From: Aureispira sp. CCB-E
GTDB taxonomy: Bacteria; Bacteroidota; Bacteroidia; Chitinophagales; Saprospiraceae
Length of the DNA stretch: 64,000 bases
Assembly (NCBI RefSeq): GCF_031326345.1
Contig: NZ_CP133671.1
Span: 3,658,001 to 3,722,000, forward strand
Direction of reading: 5' to 3'
Shown here: piece by piece, positions 1 through 8,747 of the stretch
Numbering within the stretch: position 1 is the stretch's first letter
Layout of the letters: each line of letters starts with the position of its first letter
The notes under the pieces: generated by a model
Told to the model about the DNA's origin: nothing
The model's input: only the letters and a program-made list of their open reading frames with translations
Databases searched by the model: none
Position numbers and translations under genes: made by a program

Positions 1-198
1 AATGGTTTCGTGATGTTCTAACTTAAATCGACCGTCAATGTCAGAAGTTGTGCCTAGTTGAATATTGTGGTTAAATGTAATATTAACAAAGGGTAAAGCT
101 TCTTTGGTTTCGGCATCTATAATGCTACCTTCCACAATGAATTGGGCATGGGTAGAAAGACAAAAAAATAGAAAAATAAATGTAAAAAATGAATGCAT
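1..198 (-). CDS. Outer-membrane/exported protein with CarboxypepD_reg-like N-terminus (partial)
   Basis: The gene runs off the left edge and only its first 66 codons are visible. The ATG lies at 196-198 on the minus strand. The product starts with a hydrophobic signal peptide of about 19 residues ending in THAQ. It then enters a CarboxypepD_reg-like beta-sandwich: VEGSIIDAETKEALPFVNI, followed by a TSDIDGRF segment. In Bacteroidota this domain sits at the N-terminus of TonB-dependent receptors and DUF5686-type outer-membrane proteins, and the missing C-terminus would decide between them. The reading frame is open across the whole visible part. I see only the export signal and regulatory domain; the transported substrate is unknown. 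Confidence 0.75.
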   Translation of the reverse strand, partial: MHSFFTFIFLFFCLSTHAQFIVEGSIIDAETKEALPFVNITFNHNIQLGTTSDIDGRFKLEHHETI

Positions 199-723
199 TG
201 TTTGTGAATCGATTCGAGTATGGTGTAGAATGGTTTATTGTATGACACTTTAGCTTAGTAAGAGCATTAACTGTCGGTATATACTGTTAGAGGTAGGTGC
301 TAAACTTAAGGAACACTTGTTCTAAAAGGGCAAGAAGGGGGAGTCATTGTGTGGTTCATAATTGTAATAATGAGAAAAGCATTTGATAAATCTAAAAAAA
401 ATATCGTTTTCAGGCAACCCAAAAGCATATAAAGAAATCTTATGAAGATTCTAAGTAAGAGGTCAGAAAAAATAAGAACAAAAAATGGGATTATTTTTTT
501 GAACGATTACTTAAGAACAAGATTTGAGCAAGTAATGGCACTATCAAAGTATGCACTAATCAATTGCTTAACAAATGTTTTCCGATTAGTTCAAAAATCT
601 TGCCCAACAAAAGTGAGGTTTGCCCATCGCATCTTTAATCCTAAAATAAGTGAGTAGCCTTTTGTTTTTTGTGTGAAGCTTTGTAACTTGTTCGTTCGTC
701 ATAACCAACAAAGCGCCGATCCT
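199..723. other. Intergenic stretch with no supported gene
   Basis: This 525-base region separates the divergent genes at 1-198 and 724-1737. It holds one 71-codon open frame (442-657, plus) whose product has no recognisable domain, no signal sequence and a composition like translated noncoding DNA, so I do not call it. I found no hairpin terminator or clear Bacteroidota promoter here. It must contain the start signals of both flanking genes. Confidence 0.5.
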
Positions 724-1737
724 ATGCCAACAAAACGAGGACTAAGAGAACATATTTACCACTTTATAGATAATGAAGAAGAGCAAAGTTTTGGAAGCCA
801 ATCATTTGAATTGTTTATTACTGGGCTCATTCTATTAAGCATTGTGGCCATTGTATTGGAGTCGTTTGATAATTTAAGAGAGCAATATGGTTACTATTTT
901 AATTTGTTTGAAAATATTACTTTAGGTATTTTTACCATAGAATACATTTTGCGTGTTTCTACAGCAGATTACAAATATAAAGATGCGGTATCTTGGCCTA
1001 CGGCTGCCTGGCGATTTATCACCTCTGGTTCAGGAATTGTAGATTTAATAGCAATCGCTCCAATCTTCTTCCATTTTGCTTCTTTCTTTGGTTTGAGAGA
1101 GTTTGCTCAAAATGATTTTCGATTCATTCGGATTTTGAAGATTACTCGATTGTTGAGAATTTTCAAAATGAACTCTTTTACCAATTCGATTACAGTCGTT
1201 GCAGAAGTCTTTACAGAAAAACGACACGATTTAGGGATTACTTTGTTTGTAACATTCGTATTATTATTAGTATCTTCTACCTTAATGTGGTATGTAGAAG
1301 GGCAAGAACAACCAGAATTGTTTCCTAATATTGTCGCTTCTTTTTGGTGGGCAATTGCTACCTTAACGACCGTCGGTTACGGAGATGTATTTCCGATTAC
1401 ACCTTTAGGAAAGTTTCTATCGGGATTGATTGCCTTGTTAGGAATTGGTTTGGTTGCGTTGCCAGCAGGTATTTTGAGTTCCGCTTTTATCGAAAAGCTA
1501 GAAGATGGCACCATCAAAGAGGAAGAAATAGACAATTATGTTCCCAAAGGGAATTTGCCACAAGCGCAATTTCAGAAAGTCAATACCAAAAAAAGTGACG
1601 ATAGTAGTTGGGCGACCAATGAAACCATAGAAACCAATCGTCATAAAGATTGTAGTCAGCACTTTGGAAAGGCTTTTGTATATTGCCCTTATTGTGGTGA
1701 AAAATTAAACGATGATGAAAATCATATACATACGTAA
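724..1737 (+). CDS. Voltage-gated potassium channel, six-TM, with C-terminal zinc-ribbon-like tail
   Basis: Homotetrameric Kv-type channel subunit of the inner membrane for K+ flux. From the ATG at 724 the product is 337 aa. S1-S3 lie at about 29-120. The S4 voltage sensor has basic residues every third position (R133, R136, K139, R142, R145). S5 is at about 170-190, the pore helix precedes the selectivity filter TTVGYGD (215-221), and S6 is at about 230-255. The acidic tail ends in a CPYCG knuckle preceded by a Cys-His pair, which looks like a small zinc ribbon; that is unusual for bacterial Kv channels. A GTG 51 bases upstream (673) is in frame but adds a non-hydrophobic stretch, so I prefer 724. 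The repeat element at 1813-1978 follows. Confidence 0.93.
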   Translation: MPTKRGLREHIYHFIDNEEEQSFGSQSFELFITGLILLSIVAIVLESFDNLREQYGYYFNLFENITLGIFTIEYILRVSTADYKYKDAVSWPTAAWRFITSGSGIVDLIAIAPIFFHFASFFGLREFAQNDFRFIRILKITRLLRIFKMNSFTNSITVVAEVFTEKRHDLGITLFVTFVLLLVSSTLMWYVEGQEQPELFPNIVASFWWAIATLTTVGYGDVFPITPLGKFLSGLIALLGIGLVALPAGILSSAFIEKLEDGTIKEEEIDNYVPKGNLPQAQFQKVNTKKSDDSSWATNETIETNRHKDCSQHFGKAFVYCPYCGEKLNDDENHIHT

Positions 1738-1812
1738 GTAGCGTTATTAATTAAAAGACAGTCAGAATGCTATTTGTAAAAAAAAGCAATAAACAGGTTA
1801 GTGTTCTTAAAT

Positions 1813-1978
1813 CAATAGTTCGTTGAAACCACGCAGTAGCAGCGAAGCTAACTAAAAGCGCAGCGCTCACGAAGTAAACTAATATAAATATAAATGTGCT
1901 TTTTTATCTTTTGGGTAACTAAGCTTGCGAGCTCACGAGCGCAGCGAGCTAAAAAAGTAAAAAAGCAACGAACTATTA
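1813..1978. repeat. Dispersed intergenic repeat, copy 1
   Basis: Bounded by CAATAGTTCGTTG at 1813-1825 and its complement CAACGAACTATTA at 1966-1978. Inside are the modules shared with other copies: a GCAGTAGCAGCGAAGCTAAC block, a segment reading AATATAAATGTGCTTTTTTA, and an AAGCTTGCGAGCTCACGAGC block. The inner TTTGATTATC inverted pair seen in other copies is deleted here. The copy fills most of the gap between the K+ channel and the beta-lactamase-like gene. Confidence 0.8.
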
Positions 1979-2000
1979 CTTAAATAAAAAAAAAGATATA

Positions 2001-3233
2001 GTGGTGAAGCTAGTTTTGAAGTGGATTTTTTTGATCAGCTTATTTCTCATATTTAGCAATTGTAATAATAATCAAGCGACAGCGGAAGAAGAATTACGAT
2101 TGAAAAAGGAAGGACAGACAGCTCGATTGATCAATAAACCCGACCCAGAGGAAGTTCGCATGAGAGACTTTCTAGAGCAATACGATACATTTATTACCAA
2201 TAAGTTTGAACAATTGGATTTACCAGGATTGGCGTATGCGATTGTAAAAGATGGAGAAGTAGTGTTGATGCGTACGCATGGTGTCCGAGAAAAAGGCGAA
2301 GAGGAGTTAATTGATGAACATACTACTTTTCGTTTAGCATCTATTTCCAAAGGCTTTGCAGCTGTGTTGGCAGGCTTGTTGGTCGATCAAGGATATATTG
2401 ATTGGAACGATAAATTGACGACTCATTTGCCTACGTTTAAATTGCGTAGCACAGCTCAAACAGAGGCGCTAACGATTCGACATACACTCAGCCATACTAC
2501 TGGTCTAAAAGAATATTCTGGAGCTAGTTTGATTTATAAGGATTGGTCTTGTGGTAGTATCTTGCGAGGATTAAGGAATGCCAAAATAGAAGAAAAACCT
2601 GCCAAAGTATTTGCGTATCAAAATGCTATTTTTAGTGCGATTAGCGAAATTGGAAAAGCAACTACAGACTTAAGTTATGGTCGTTTGTTAGATTCTATGA
2701 TTTTTAATCCTTTAGAGATGACAGACGCTTCTTCTAGTTATAAGGCAATGATGAGCAATGAAAACAAGGCAATTCCTCATGTTTTTAGTAATAGAAAGGG
2801 CTGGAGTAGTGTGAACATCCGCAAGAAGTGGTACAATGTGGGACCAGCAGCGGGCGTCAATGCAAGTATTTCGGACATGGCAATTTGGCTTCAAGCAATG
2901 CTTGGACATCATCCAGATATTATTCCTGAATCTGTATTAGGGGAAATTTTTAAACCTCATATTCCAATCAACGAAGATTCTAAATATTATGAAACATGGT
3001 CACCTGGTTTGACAGATGCATACTATGGAATGGGGTGGCGTATTTTTAATTATAAGAAGCATAAAATTGTTTATCATGGTGGTTTTGTGCGAGGTTATCG
3101 TCCCGAAATGGGATTTTGCCCAACAGAAGATATTGGAATTGTATTTTTGACGAATGCGTCTAAAAATGACCTGTCTTCTGCTTGTGTGCATGCTTTTTTT
3201 GAAATGTACTTTGCCCCAAGAGTGCCTAGCTAG
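2001..3233 (+). CDS. Serine beta-lactamase-like hydrolase, lipoprotein (class C/PBP4* family)
   Basis: A 410-aa periplasmic or envelope lipoprotein of the beta-lactamase-related serine hydrolase family (PF00144), whose members are esterases, D-aminopeptidases or penicillin-binding proteins as well as true beta-lactamases. The N-terminus is a lipoprotein signal with Cys21 (SNC). The SxxK nucleophile motif is S114-I-S-K117, a YxN motif is present in AYQNAIFS, and the third motif appears as HGG in VYHGGFVRG near the C-terminus. The start is a GTG at 2001, chosen because it alone gives the signal peptide; a second GTG follows directly. The exact substrate cannot be told from the sequence. It lies alone between a repeat and the glycosyltransferase gene 81 bases downstream. 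Confidence 0.9.
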   Translation: MVKLVLKWIFLISLFLIFSNCNNNQATAEEELRLKKEGQTARLINKPDPEEVRMRDFLEQYDTFITNKFEQLDLPGLAYAIVKDGEVVLMRTHGVREKGEEELIDEHTTFRLASISKGFAAVLAGLLVDQGYIDWNDKLTTHLPTFKLRSTAQTEALTIRHTLSHTTGLKEYSGASLIYKDWSCGSILRGLRNAKIEEKPAKVFAYQNAIFSAISEIGKATTDLSYGRLLDSMIFNPLEMTDASSSYKAMMSNENKAIPHVFSNRKGWSSVNIRKKWYNVGPAAGVNASISDMAIWLQAMLGHHPDIIPESVLGEIFKPHIPINEDSKYYETWSPGLTDAYYGMGWRIFNYKKHKIVYHGGFVRGYRPEMGFCPTEDIGIVFLTNASKNDLSSACVHAFFEMYFAPRVPS

Positions 3234-3314
3234 TTGCTTTTAGCAGACAAATATTTTCACTAATTGTTGTATTAAAAAAATGGTAGACTTGAACCCTTGT
3301 GTAAACCATTTTTT

Positions 3315-4700
3315 ATGAAGACAAATTATCTATTATTAATAGGCTCTATCATTGCCTACGTGTTATTAGGTTATGCAGTTCCAAGAACTTCCTTTGAGCT
3401 GTTTGCGATTTTATATGCCTTTTTATTTGCGTTGTATTTCTATTGGTGTTACCATGCAGAAAAGAAGTTCGACTCATCCAAATGGAAGATGTTTTTATTG
3501 GGAGCAATTCTTTTAAGAGCAGTATTCTTAGGTGCGATTCCCGAGCTTTCAGACGACTTTTGGCGTTATTTGTGGGATGGTAGATTGTTGAGTTTTGGCG
3601 TTAATCCTTATGAGTTTACACCAGTAGAATTATTAGGAACAGAGTTGTATGCAGAGGCACATTTAGAGCAATTGTATGCACAACTTAATTCTCCTAAGTT
3701 TTATTCTGTCTACCCGCCTATAACACAATTTTTCTTTACAGCAGCAACCTATTTTTTTACAGATAATGTACTCGCTAGTATTGTTGTCTTTCATGCCTTG
3801 GTTTTATGTTTAGAAATAGGCACCATAATATTGCTGGTTCGGTTGCTAAAATGCTTGAATAAGCCACTCTACTTGGCTTTCTTTTATGCTTTTAATCCAT
3901 TGATAATTCTTGAATTATCTGGCAATTTACACACCGAAAGTATTTTGATTTTCTTTATGACTCTAGCGCTGTATCTTTTTGCAAAAAAGGGGTATGCAAA
4001 ATCTGCCTTGGCATTTTCAATGGCGGTAGGAGCTAAGTTGCTACCATTGATGTTTATGCCCCTTATTTTGCATCGATTGTGGTTCAAAAGAGGGGTGTAT
4101 TATTGTATGCTTGTTGGGATCGTAAATCTAGCCTTATTAGTGCTCTTTTTTGATTTAGAAATGATACAGAAGATAAAAGAGAGTATGGGGTTGTATTTTG
4201 GTCATTTTGAGTTTAATGCAAGCATTTATTATCTAACAAGATATTGGTTAATTAACGAATATTGGTGGTTGTGGGATTATCATGAATATTTCATGGGATT
4301 TTCTCCTTTGGAGGATTTTTTGAAGATGGATTGGTATGTTCTCCTGCGTAAACTATTACCAATTATAGATTTGATCTTGATTCTATATATTTCTTTGAGA
4401 AAAAATATCCGAGCGTCAATTCAAACATTTTGGACAGCCTTTTTGATTATCTATTCTGTGCATTTCTTTTTGGCAACAACCGTTCATCCGTGGTACATTA
4501 CGCCTTTGGTAATGTTGGCTGTATTAAGTTCTTATAGAATGTATGTATTGATATGGACAGCCTTGATCGGCTTGACATATATCAGTTATCAACATGAAAT
4601 ATTCGCTGAAAACTCTTGGGCAATTGGGCTAGAATACGCGTTGGTATTCGTCGTATTAGTAGGCGAATTAAGACAAAAAAAGAAGAATACTTTAACTTAA
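3315..4700 (+). CDS. Polytopic membrane glycosyltransferase, GT87/DUF2029-like mannosyltransferase
   Basis: A 461-aa integral membrane protein with about 10-12 hydrophobic helices. The loop after the second or third helix carries SDDFWRYLWDGRLLSFGVNP. This is the acidic D-D...R-Y-x-W-D-G signature of polyprenyl-phosphate-sugar-dependent transferases of the GT-C fold (GT87/DUF2029/ALG-like). It probably adds mannose or a related sugar to a lipid-linked or cell-surface glycan on the outer side of the inner membrane. I chose the ATG at 3315 over the in-frame TTG at 3297, which would add six residues with no clear role. The stop codon overlaps the end of the convergent DUF2254 gene by 4 bases. 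The acceptor is not predictable. Confidence 0.8.
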   Translation: MKTNYLLLIGSIIAYVLLGYAVPRTSFELFAILYAFLFALYFYWCYHAEKKFDSSKWKMFLLGAILLRAVFLGAIPELSDDFWRYLWDGRLLSFGVNPYEFTPVELLGTELYAEAHLEQLYAQLNSPKFYSVYPPITQFFFTAATYFFTDNVLASIVVFHALVLCLEIGTIILLVRLLKCLNKPLYLAFFYAFNPLIILELSGNLHTESILIFFMTLALYLFAKKGYAKSALAFSMAVGAKLLPLMFMPLILHRLWFKRGVYYCMLVGIVNLALLVLFFDLEMIQKIKESMGLYFGHFEFNASIYYLTRYWLINEYWWLWDYHEYFMGFSPLEDFLKMDWYVLLRKLLPIIDLILILYISLRKNIRASIQTFWTAFLIIYSVHFFLATTVHPWYITPLVMLAVLSSYRMYVLIWTALIGLTYISYQHEIFAENSWAIGLEYALVFVVLVGELRQKKKNTLT

Positions 4701-5980
4701 ACGGACTCTAACAAACTTAATATCTTCTTAGCATCGTTTTTATTACTAATGGTCTGTTTTACATCATAAGCCAAGGCATCAATTTCCGCTTGGATAGCCC
4801 ATTTGTAATCGGGTAGAATAGCCTCGCTTTGGCAGATATAGATTAAAGTACGCATTAGAGTATGTGCTACACTCGCATCTCCTTTTCCATATTGACGAAT
4901 AGGTTGTACAATAATGCGCATCATTTCGTCAGGAGCAATTTTATTGTGAATGGTCTTGATATTGCTCTCTGGAATTTCAAGTTGAGTCGTAGGCTTAATT
5001 TGTAGAGCACGGTGCAGCAATTGACCTAGTTTAGAAATCGCATTAATCGCTGTTCCAGGATCGTTAATACCAGGAGAAAGCGCTTTGACCGCAACCTCGG
5101 AAAGCTTTATCATGCCCCCAGTACTGCTATCGTCCTCGTGCTGATTGCCTAGTATATAAAGACACAAACAAATTGCTTTTTCATCTTCTTCTGAAATTGT
5201 TCCTTTGATTCGAATAATTGGAGTACCCATCCAAATATGTTGATCGGCATAAGGCAAGATTTCAATAGTAGTCGAGCGTTTCTTAAAGGAATCGGGCAGC
5301 AAAGTACCATCAAAAGAATGGTAATATCCTGTGCGGTCACATTTGATAATCGTATAATCACCAGAAACATTTTGAATTGCGTTAGGAGCTTCTTGTTGTT
5401 CTTCAATTTCTTGTTCTAGGAGACGATTGCTAGCATAGTAAATCTGATTGATAATGTTGTGAATCTGTATGGACTGAGAAATACTATGGATGAAATAGAC
5501 GAATAAAACGACACAAGTTACCCCAAAAACAGCCGACATCATCACCGAAAATCCAATGGCATTGGTCGAAGAACCGTAGGTGCCCAAAGACATTAACACA
5601 ATAATACTATACAACAAGGTGCCAATATAAAACCCTAAAATGATTTGGTGTTTTTTGTCGGAGACGAGCCCTGGTAGTAATCTTGGCGAAAAATTGGAAG
5701 AAGCTTGATTCAGAACTACCATTACCATGGTAAAGCTAAATACCGTCAAAGAGAGAATGCCACTAAAAATAGTAGATAAAATCGAACTGGCGGTATCGTG
5801 CTCCTTGACAATTAAGTAAGGAACTACTTCTTTGAGGGTAGCAATAGCTTCTAAATTTTCGGCAAACAATAAAATAACTGCCAAGAAGACGAAAGACGTG
5901 CTAATTAAAATAGGGTAAAAGGCAATGCTATGAATTATAGCACTTTTTAATTTATTGATAAATTTTAAAGTGGCTTTCAT
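4697..5980 (-). CDS. DUF2254 family membrane protein
   Basis: A 427-aa predicted inner-membrane protein. It has four hydrophobic segments in the first 170 residues (about 17-45, 66-92, 112-135 and 140-165), followed by a soluble C-terminal domain. The segment SGILSLTVFSFTMVMVVLNQ and the SSNFSPRLLPGL sequence after it are typical of DUF2254. The later INDPGTAINAI motif is also characteristic. No biochemical role is established for the family. The gene is convergent with the glycosyltransferase gene and is read from the same strand as the exported protein at 6008-7057, which lies 27 bases upstream of it, so the two may be cotranscribed. Confidence 0.85.
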   Translation of the reverse strand: MKATLKFINKLKSAIIHSIAFYPILISTSFVFLAVILLFAENLEAIATLKEVVPYLIVKEHDTASSILSTIFSGILSLTVFSFTMVMVVLNQASSNFSPRLLPGLVSDKKHQIILGFYIGTLLYSIIVLMSLGTYGSSTNAIGFSVMMSAVFGVTCVVLFVYFIHSISQSIQIHNIINQIYYASNRLLEQEIEEQQEAPNAIQNVSGDYTIIKCDRTGYYHSFDGTLLPDSFKKRSTTIEILPYADQHIWMGTPIIRIKGTISEEDEKAICLCLYILGNQHEDDSSTGGMIKLSEVAVKALSPGINDPGTAINAISKLGQLLHRALQIKPTTQLEIPESNIKTIHNKIAPDEMMRIIVQPIRQYGKGDASVAHTLMRTLIYICQSEAILPDYKWAIQAEIDALAYDVKQTISNKNDAKKILSLLESV

Positions 5981-6007
5981 ATGATTCGTTAAGGGGAAAA
6001 TAGGAGA

Positions 6008-7057
6008 TTAAAATGATTTCCAAAGTCGCTTTCCATTGGAACCATCAAAAATTTGCAAATGCTTGCCCTTCGATTCGTAGCCTTCTAAGATAATTTTTCC
6101 CTCATAAGCACTCAACCAAACAGCATTAAAATAAGCACTCGTTGCATTGGTACCAAATGGAGCGACATCGGCTTCCCATTTCAAGGATTGGGTGGATAGG
6201 TCAATTGCCATTAAATGAACTTCAGGCGACCGACCATTATAAACTGCTAAAACGAGTGTATTTTCTATTATTAACGTTTCTATATGTGTAATGTTTTTAA
6301 AAGAAGGGTTTTTGAATTCAAAATTATCACTAATGTAGGTTACTTGAATACTGCCATTCGTTTTGTCCAATTGGACAAATCCATGTACATCCATATCCAT
6401 TTCAGCATCTCGAATGATGCCTACAGCAGAAAAATCGAACTGAGAAAGACTACCGTCAATAGTATTTAAAACCACTGTTTTGGGAATGCGGTTGACGTAA
6501 GAAGCAAAAACAACATTACTAGCCGTATGGGTGACGTAACCCAAATACGGTAGGTGATAAGTCAATTCGTTGTGTTGAACAAATTCGCTATGCGTTATTT
6601 GGACACCAAATAATTCTTTGCCCGTTTTATCGTATTTGTAAACGATATACCCATTATCAGCTTTTAGTGGTTTGATACAGATAACGCCATCAATTGCCTC
6701 AAGTAGTAAACTCCGACCTTGCATGGGTAAGCCTTTTTCTTTGTTTGGTAGAGGAGTAACCGCCTTAGTTTCTAGGTTTTTTAGCAAAATACTATTGTCT
6801 TCTATTATTTCAAAGAGCATACCTTGGTAGGCTAATTTATCAACCGCTAAGCCTTTGTAACGAACCGCATATGGACTATTTGTCTTAAATGACGCTGGCA
6901 ATTCATGATTGGTAGAGGTGTATTGCAACGTCTTTAAATCTAGAATTTTTCCATCAAAAGGATACCAGTGTTGGTAACTTTCTTCTGTTGCATTTTGCGC
7001 AAAAAGCAATGTTCCCCAAAAGACTAATAAGAGCAGTAAGTTTGTGTTTTTTAACAT
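6008..7057 (-). CDS. Exported protein, probable beta-propeller (PQQ-like repeats)
   Basis: A 349-aa protein with a cleavable signal peptide ending LLFAQ (about residues 1-20). The remainder is beta-rich with repeated blocks of the pattern 'hydrophobic strand - Asp/Asn-Gly - strand', for example VLNTIDGSLSQFDF and LSTQSLKWEADVA, ending with IFDGSNGKRLWKSF. The 'D-x-S/T-G-x-x-L/W-x-W' blocks resemble PQQ-like/quinoprotein propeller blades, but I see no catalytic signature. Function unknown; it is predicted to act outside the inner membrane. It starts just downstream of a repeat-filled gap and precedes the DUF2254 gene by 27 bases. Confidence 0.65.
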   Translation of the reverse strand: MLKNTNLLLLLVFWGTLLFAQNATEESYQHWYPFDGKILDLKTLQYTSTNHELPASFKTNSPYAVRYKGLAVDKLAYQGMLFEIIEDNSILLKNLETKAVTPLPNKEKGLPMQGRSLLLEAIDGVICIKPLKADNGYIVYKYDKTGKELFGVQITHSEFVQHNELTYHLPYLGYVTHTASNVVFASYVNRIPKTVVLNTIDGSLSQFDFSAVGIIRDAEMDMDVHGFVQLDKTNGSIQVTYISDNFEFKNPSFKNITHIETLIIENTLVLAVYNGRSPEVHLMAIDLSTQSLKWEADVAPFGTNATSAYFNAVWLSAYEGKIILEGYESKGKHLQIFDGSNGKRLWKSF

Positions 7058-7168
7058 TGTAAATTATAATTTGTATGGCTGTACTTGATTTTAACTAGCT
7101 TCGGTATTATCAATATTATTCAACTGCATATCAGTAGCGTAGCTAACTACTTACATTATATACCATTC

Positions 7169-7363
7169 CGTTGAAAAATCAATGGAGTATTAATTATCAT
7201 TACTCCGTTGAAAAATCGTATTAGTTTGATTATCAGTAAGATGTGCTTTTGTTAGCCTTTGTGCTAAAAGGCTGGTAATCAAACTAATGCAAGATGCTTT
7301 TTTACGTTTTTACTTCGTGAGCCTACGGGTTCGTAGGAAAACTAAAAAATCAACGGAGTATTA
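7169..7363. repeat. Dispersed intergenic repeat, copy 2 (TACTCCGTTG subtype) with a mini-copy
   Basis: The core runs from TTACTCCGTTGAAAAATCG at 7200 to AAAAAATCAACGGAGTATTA ending at 7363. The inner inverted pair is TATTAGTTTGATTATCAG and GTAATCAAACTAATGC. A tiny derivative consisting almost only of the two ends (TCCGTTGAAAAATCAATGGA) sits at 7169-7194, directly in front. A fragment GTAGCGTAGCTAACTAC lies at about 7135. Together they fill the 317-base gap between two minus-strand genes. Confidence 0.8.
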
Positions 7364-7374
7364 AATTATAGCAA

Positions 7375-8226
7375 CTATTCAATTAATAATTCTGGACGAT
7401 ATTCAAAATGCATCGTATCGTAATGATACCATTTGCCTCCCCAAATAAAACCATTCTCTTCAAATATTTGTACAATTTTTAGAGGAATTCTATTTTTATA
7501 AACAATCGGACGTTTTCCATCTTCTGTTTTATCTTGAACCGCCCAACGCCAATAATTTGAATACTTGACATTGATATCTATGGTCATCCCAAAGCTATGG
7601 GTACTCAAACGATTGGTTCCTGCTATTTTGCGCCAATTAAAAGTACCTCCTACGTTTTCTACGTATTTTTTTAATTCAGGATATTGTGCTAATTCTTTGG
7701 CGATATGAATTAATTTTTTGTCAATAGAATTGATTTGAGTAACAAGCAGTGACGTTCCTAAAAAATCGATTTCAACCAAATTTTTTCGAACAGCTTCTTT
7801 CGTCTGACCATACATTTTTAAAAAAAATGCTTCCACTCGAACTCGCCCTGGGTCACTGTTTCGACTGGGGATAGGAAAATCAATTCCTTTAGGATAAGGC
7901 ATTATAAACTGGTCTTCTAAATCAGGATGGTTGAGCAACATCTCAAAATCTTTATTGGGAGTACTGCCTCGATAAGGCATTGTATCACCGTCCATCCAAA
8001 TCAAGGCGGTAGAGCTAGCTTTGAAATTTTGTTCTGGATATGCTGCAATTAATTTTTGTAAACCAATAGGAATTGCCTGTTGAATGGTTTGAGAATGAAC
8101 GTTAAGAAGGGGAGAATGTGTGGAATTGATTGGAACGTGGTTGGGTTCTTTGCTTTTGGTAGTGCAAGCCAATAGAATGCTTAACCCCAAACTCCATAAA
8201 ATAAGATGTTGTAAAAGTAGTTTCAT
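7375..8226 (-). CDS. M15 family zinc peptidase, lipoprotein (D-Ala-D-Ala/L-Ala-D-Glu type)
   Basis: A 283-aa envelope lipoprotein: hydrophobic signal and lipobox LLAC with Cys21. The C-terminal half carries the M15 zinc site, STHSFGMTID with H210 and D217, and DTMHFEY with H273 after a WGGKWYHYD segment. These place it with M15C-type peptidoglycan peptidases that cleave cross-link or stem peptides. The N-terminal 120 residues are a spacer without a recognised domain. It is probably a wall-remodelling enzyme anchored to a membrane; the precise bond cut is inferred from the family. It is flanked on both sides by dispersed repeats, so it probably has its own promoter. Confidence 0.88.
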   Translation of the reverse strand: MKLLLQHLILWSLGLSILLACTTKSKEPNHVPINSTHSPLLNVHSQTIQQAIPIGLQKLIAAYPEQNFKASSTALIWMDGDTMPYRGSTPNKDFEMLLNHPDLEDQFIMPYPKGIDFPIPSRNSDPGRVRVEAFFLKMYGQTKEAVRKNLVEIDFLGTSLLVTQINSIDKKLIHIAKELAQYPELKKYVENVGGTFNWRKIAGTNRLSTHSFGMTIDINVKYSNYWRWAVQDKTEDGKRPIVYKNRIPLKIVQIFEENGFIWGGKWYHYDTMHFEYRPELLIE

Positions 8227-8387
8227 AACTAAAAATATAAAATCTAAGGGACTTTTGATAAAAATTATTCAACAAACCCACCAAAAATAAATCTACCTGC
8301 ATCTAATAATTTATAAGCTTAGATTCCCCATAATAATTTGAAGTGATAACAATTTTCATGCACGATTATAATACACCACTTTGCACA

Positions 8388-8698
8388 ATTAGTAGTTAGC
8401 TAGGTTGCTACTTCGTGGTTTCAACGAACTATTGACAATCAATAAACTGAGCTTCTTACCAACTTATCCTATCTGTATAGACAAATTTGATCATTTTTTG
8501 AGTGATTGCGTTTGTGCTCAATAGTTCGTTGAAAAACTTTATTAGTTTGATAGTCAACAAGTTATGTCTTTGTTGTGTTTTGTGTTAAAATTTTGATTAT
8601 CAAACTAATATAAATGTGCTTTTTTATCTTTTTGGTAAAAAAGTAAAAAACTAAGCTTGCGCCCTCATGAGCGTAGCGAACTAATCAACGAACTACTA
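8388..8698. repeat. Dispersed intergenic repeat, copy 3, with a truncated copy in front
   Basis: The full copy runs from CAATAGTTCGTTG at 8519-8531 to CAACGAACTACTA at 8686-8698. The inner pair is TTTATTAGTTTGATAGTCAA and TTGATTATCAAACTAATA, followed by TAAATGTGCTTTTTTATC and CTAAGCTTGCG blocks. At 8388-8432 a shortened copy retains TAGTTAGCTAGGTTGCTACT and CAACGAACTATTG. Together they occupy most of the 521-base gap between the divergent M15 peptidase and von Willebrand genes. Confidence 0.8.
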
Positions 8699-8747
8699 TG
8701 TACTAATAACTAAATGAATTCCTTCACACCTTTAAACAGAATAAACC

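Noticed and set aside
442-657. 71-codon open frame upstream of the K+ channel gene
   Set aside because: No domain, no signal peptide, no plausible start context, and composition like translated AT-rich intergenic DNA.
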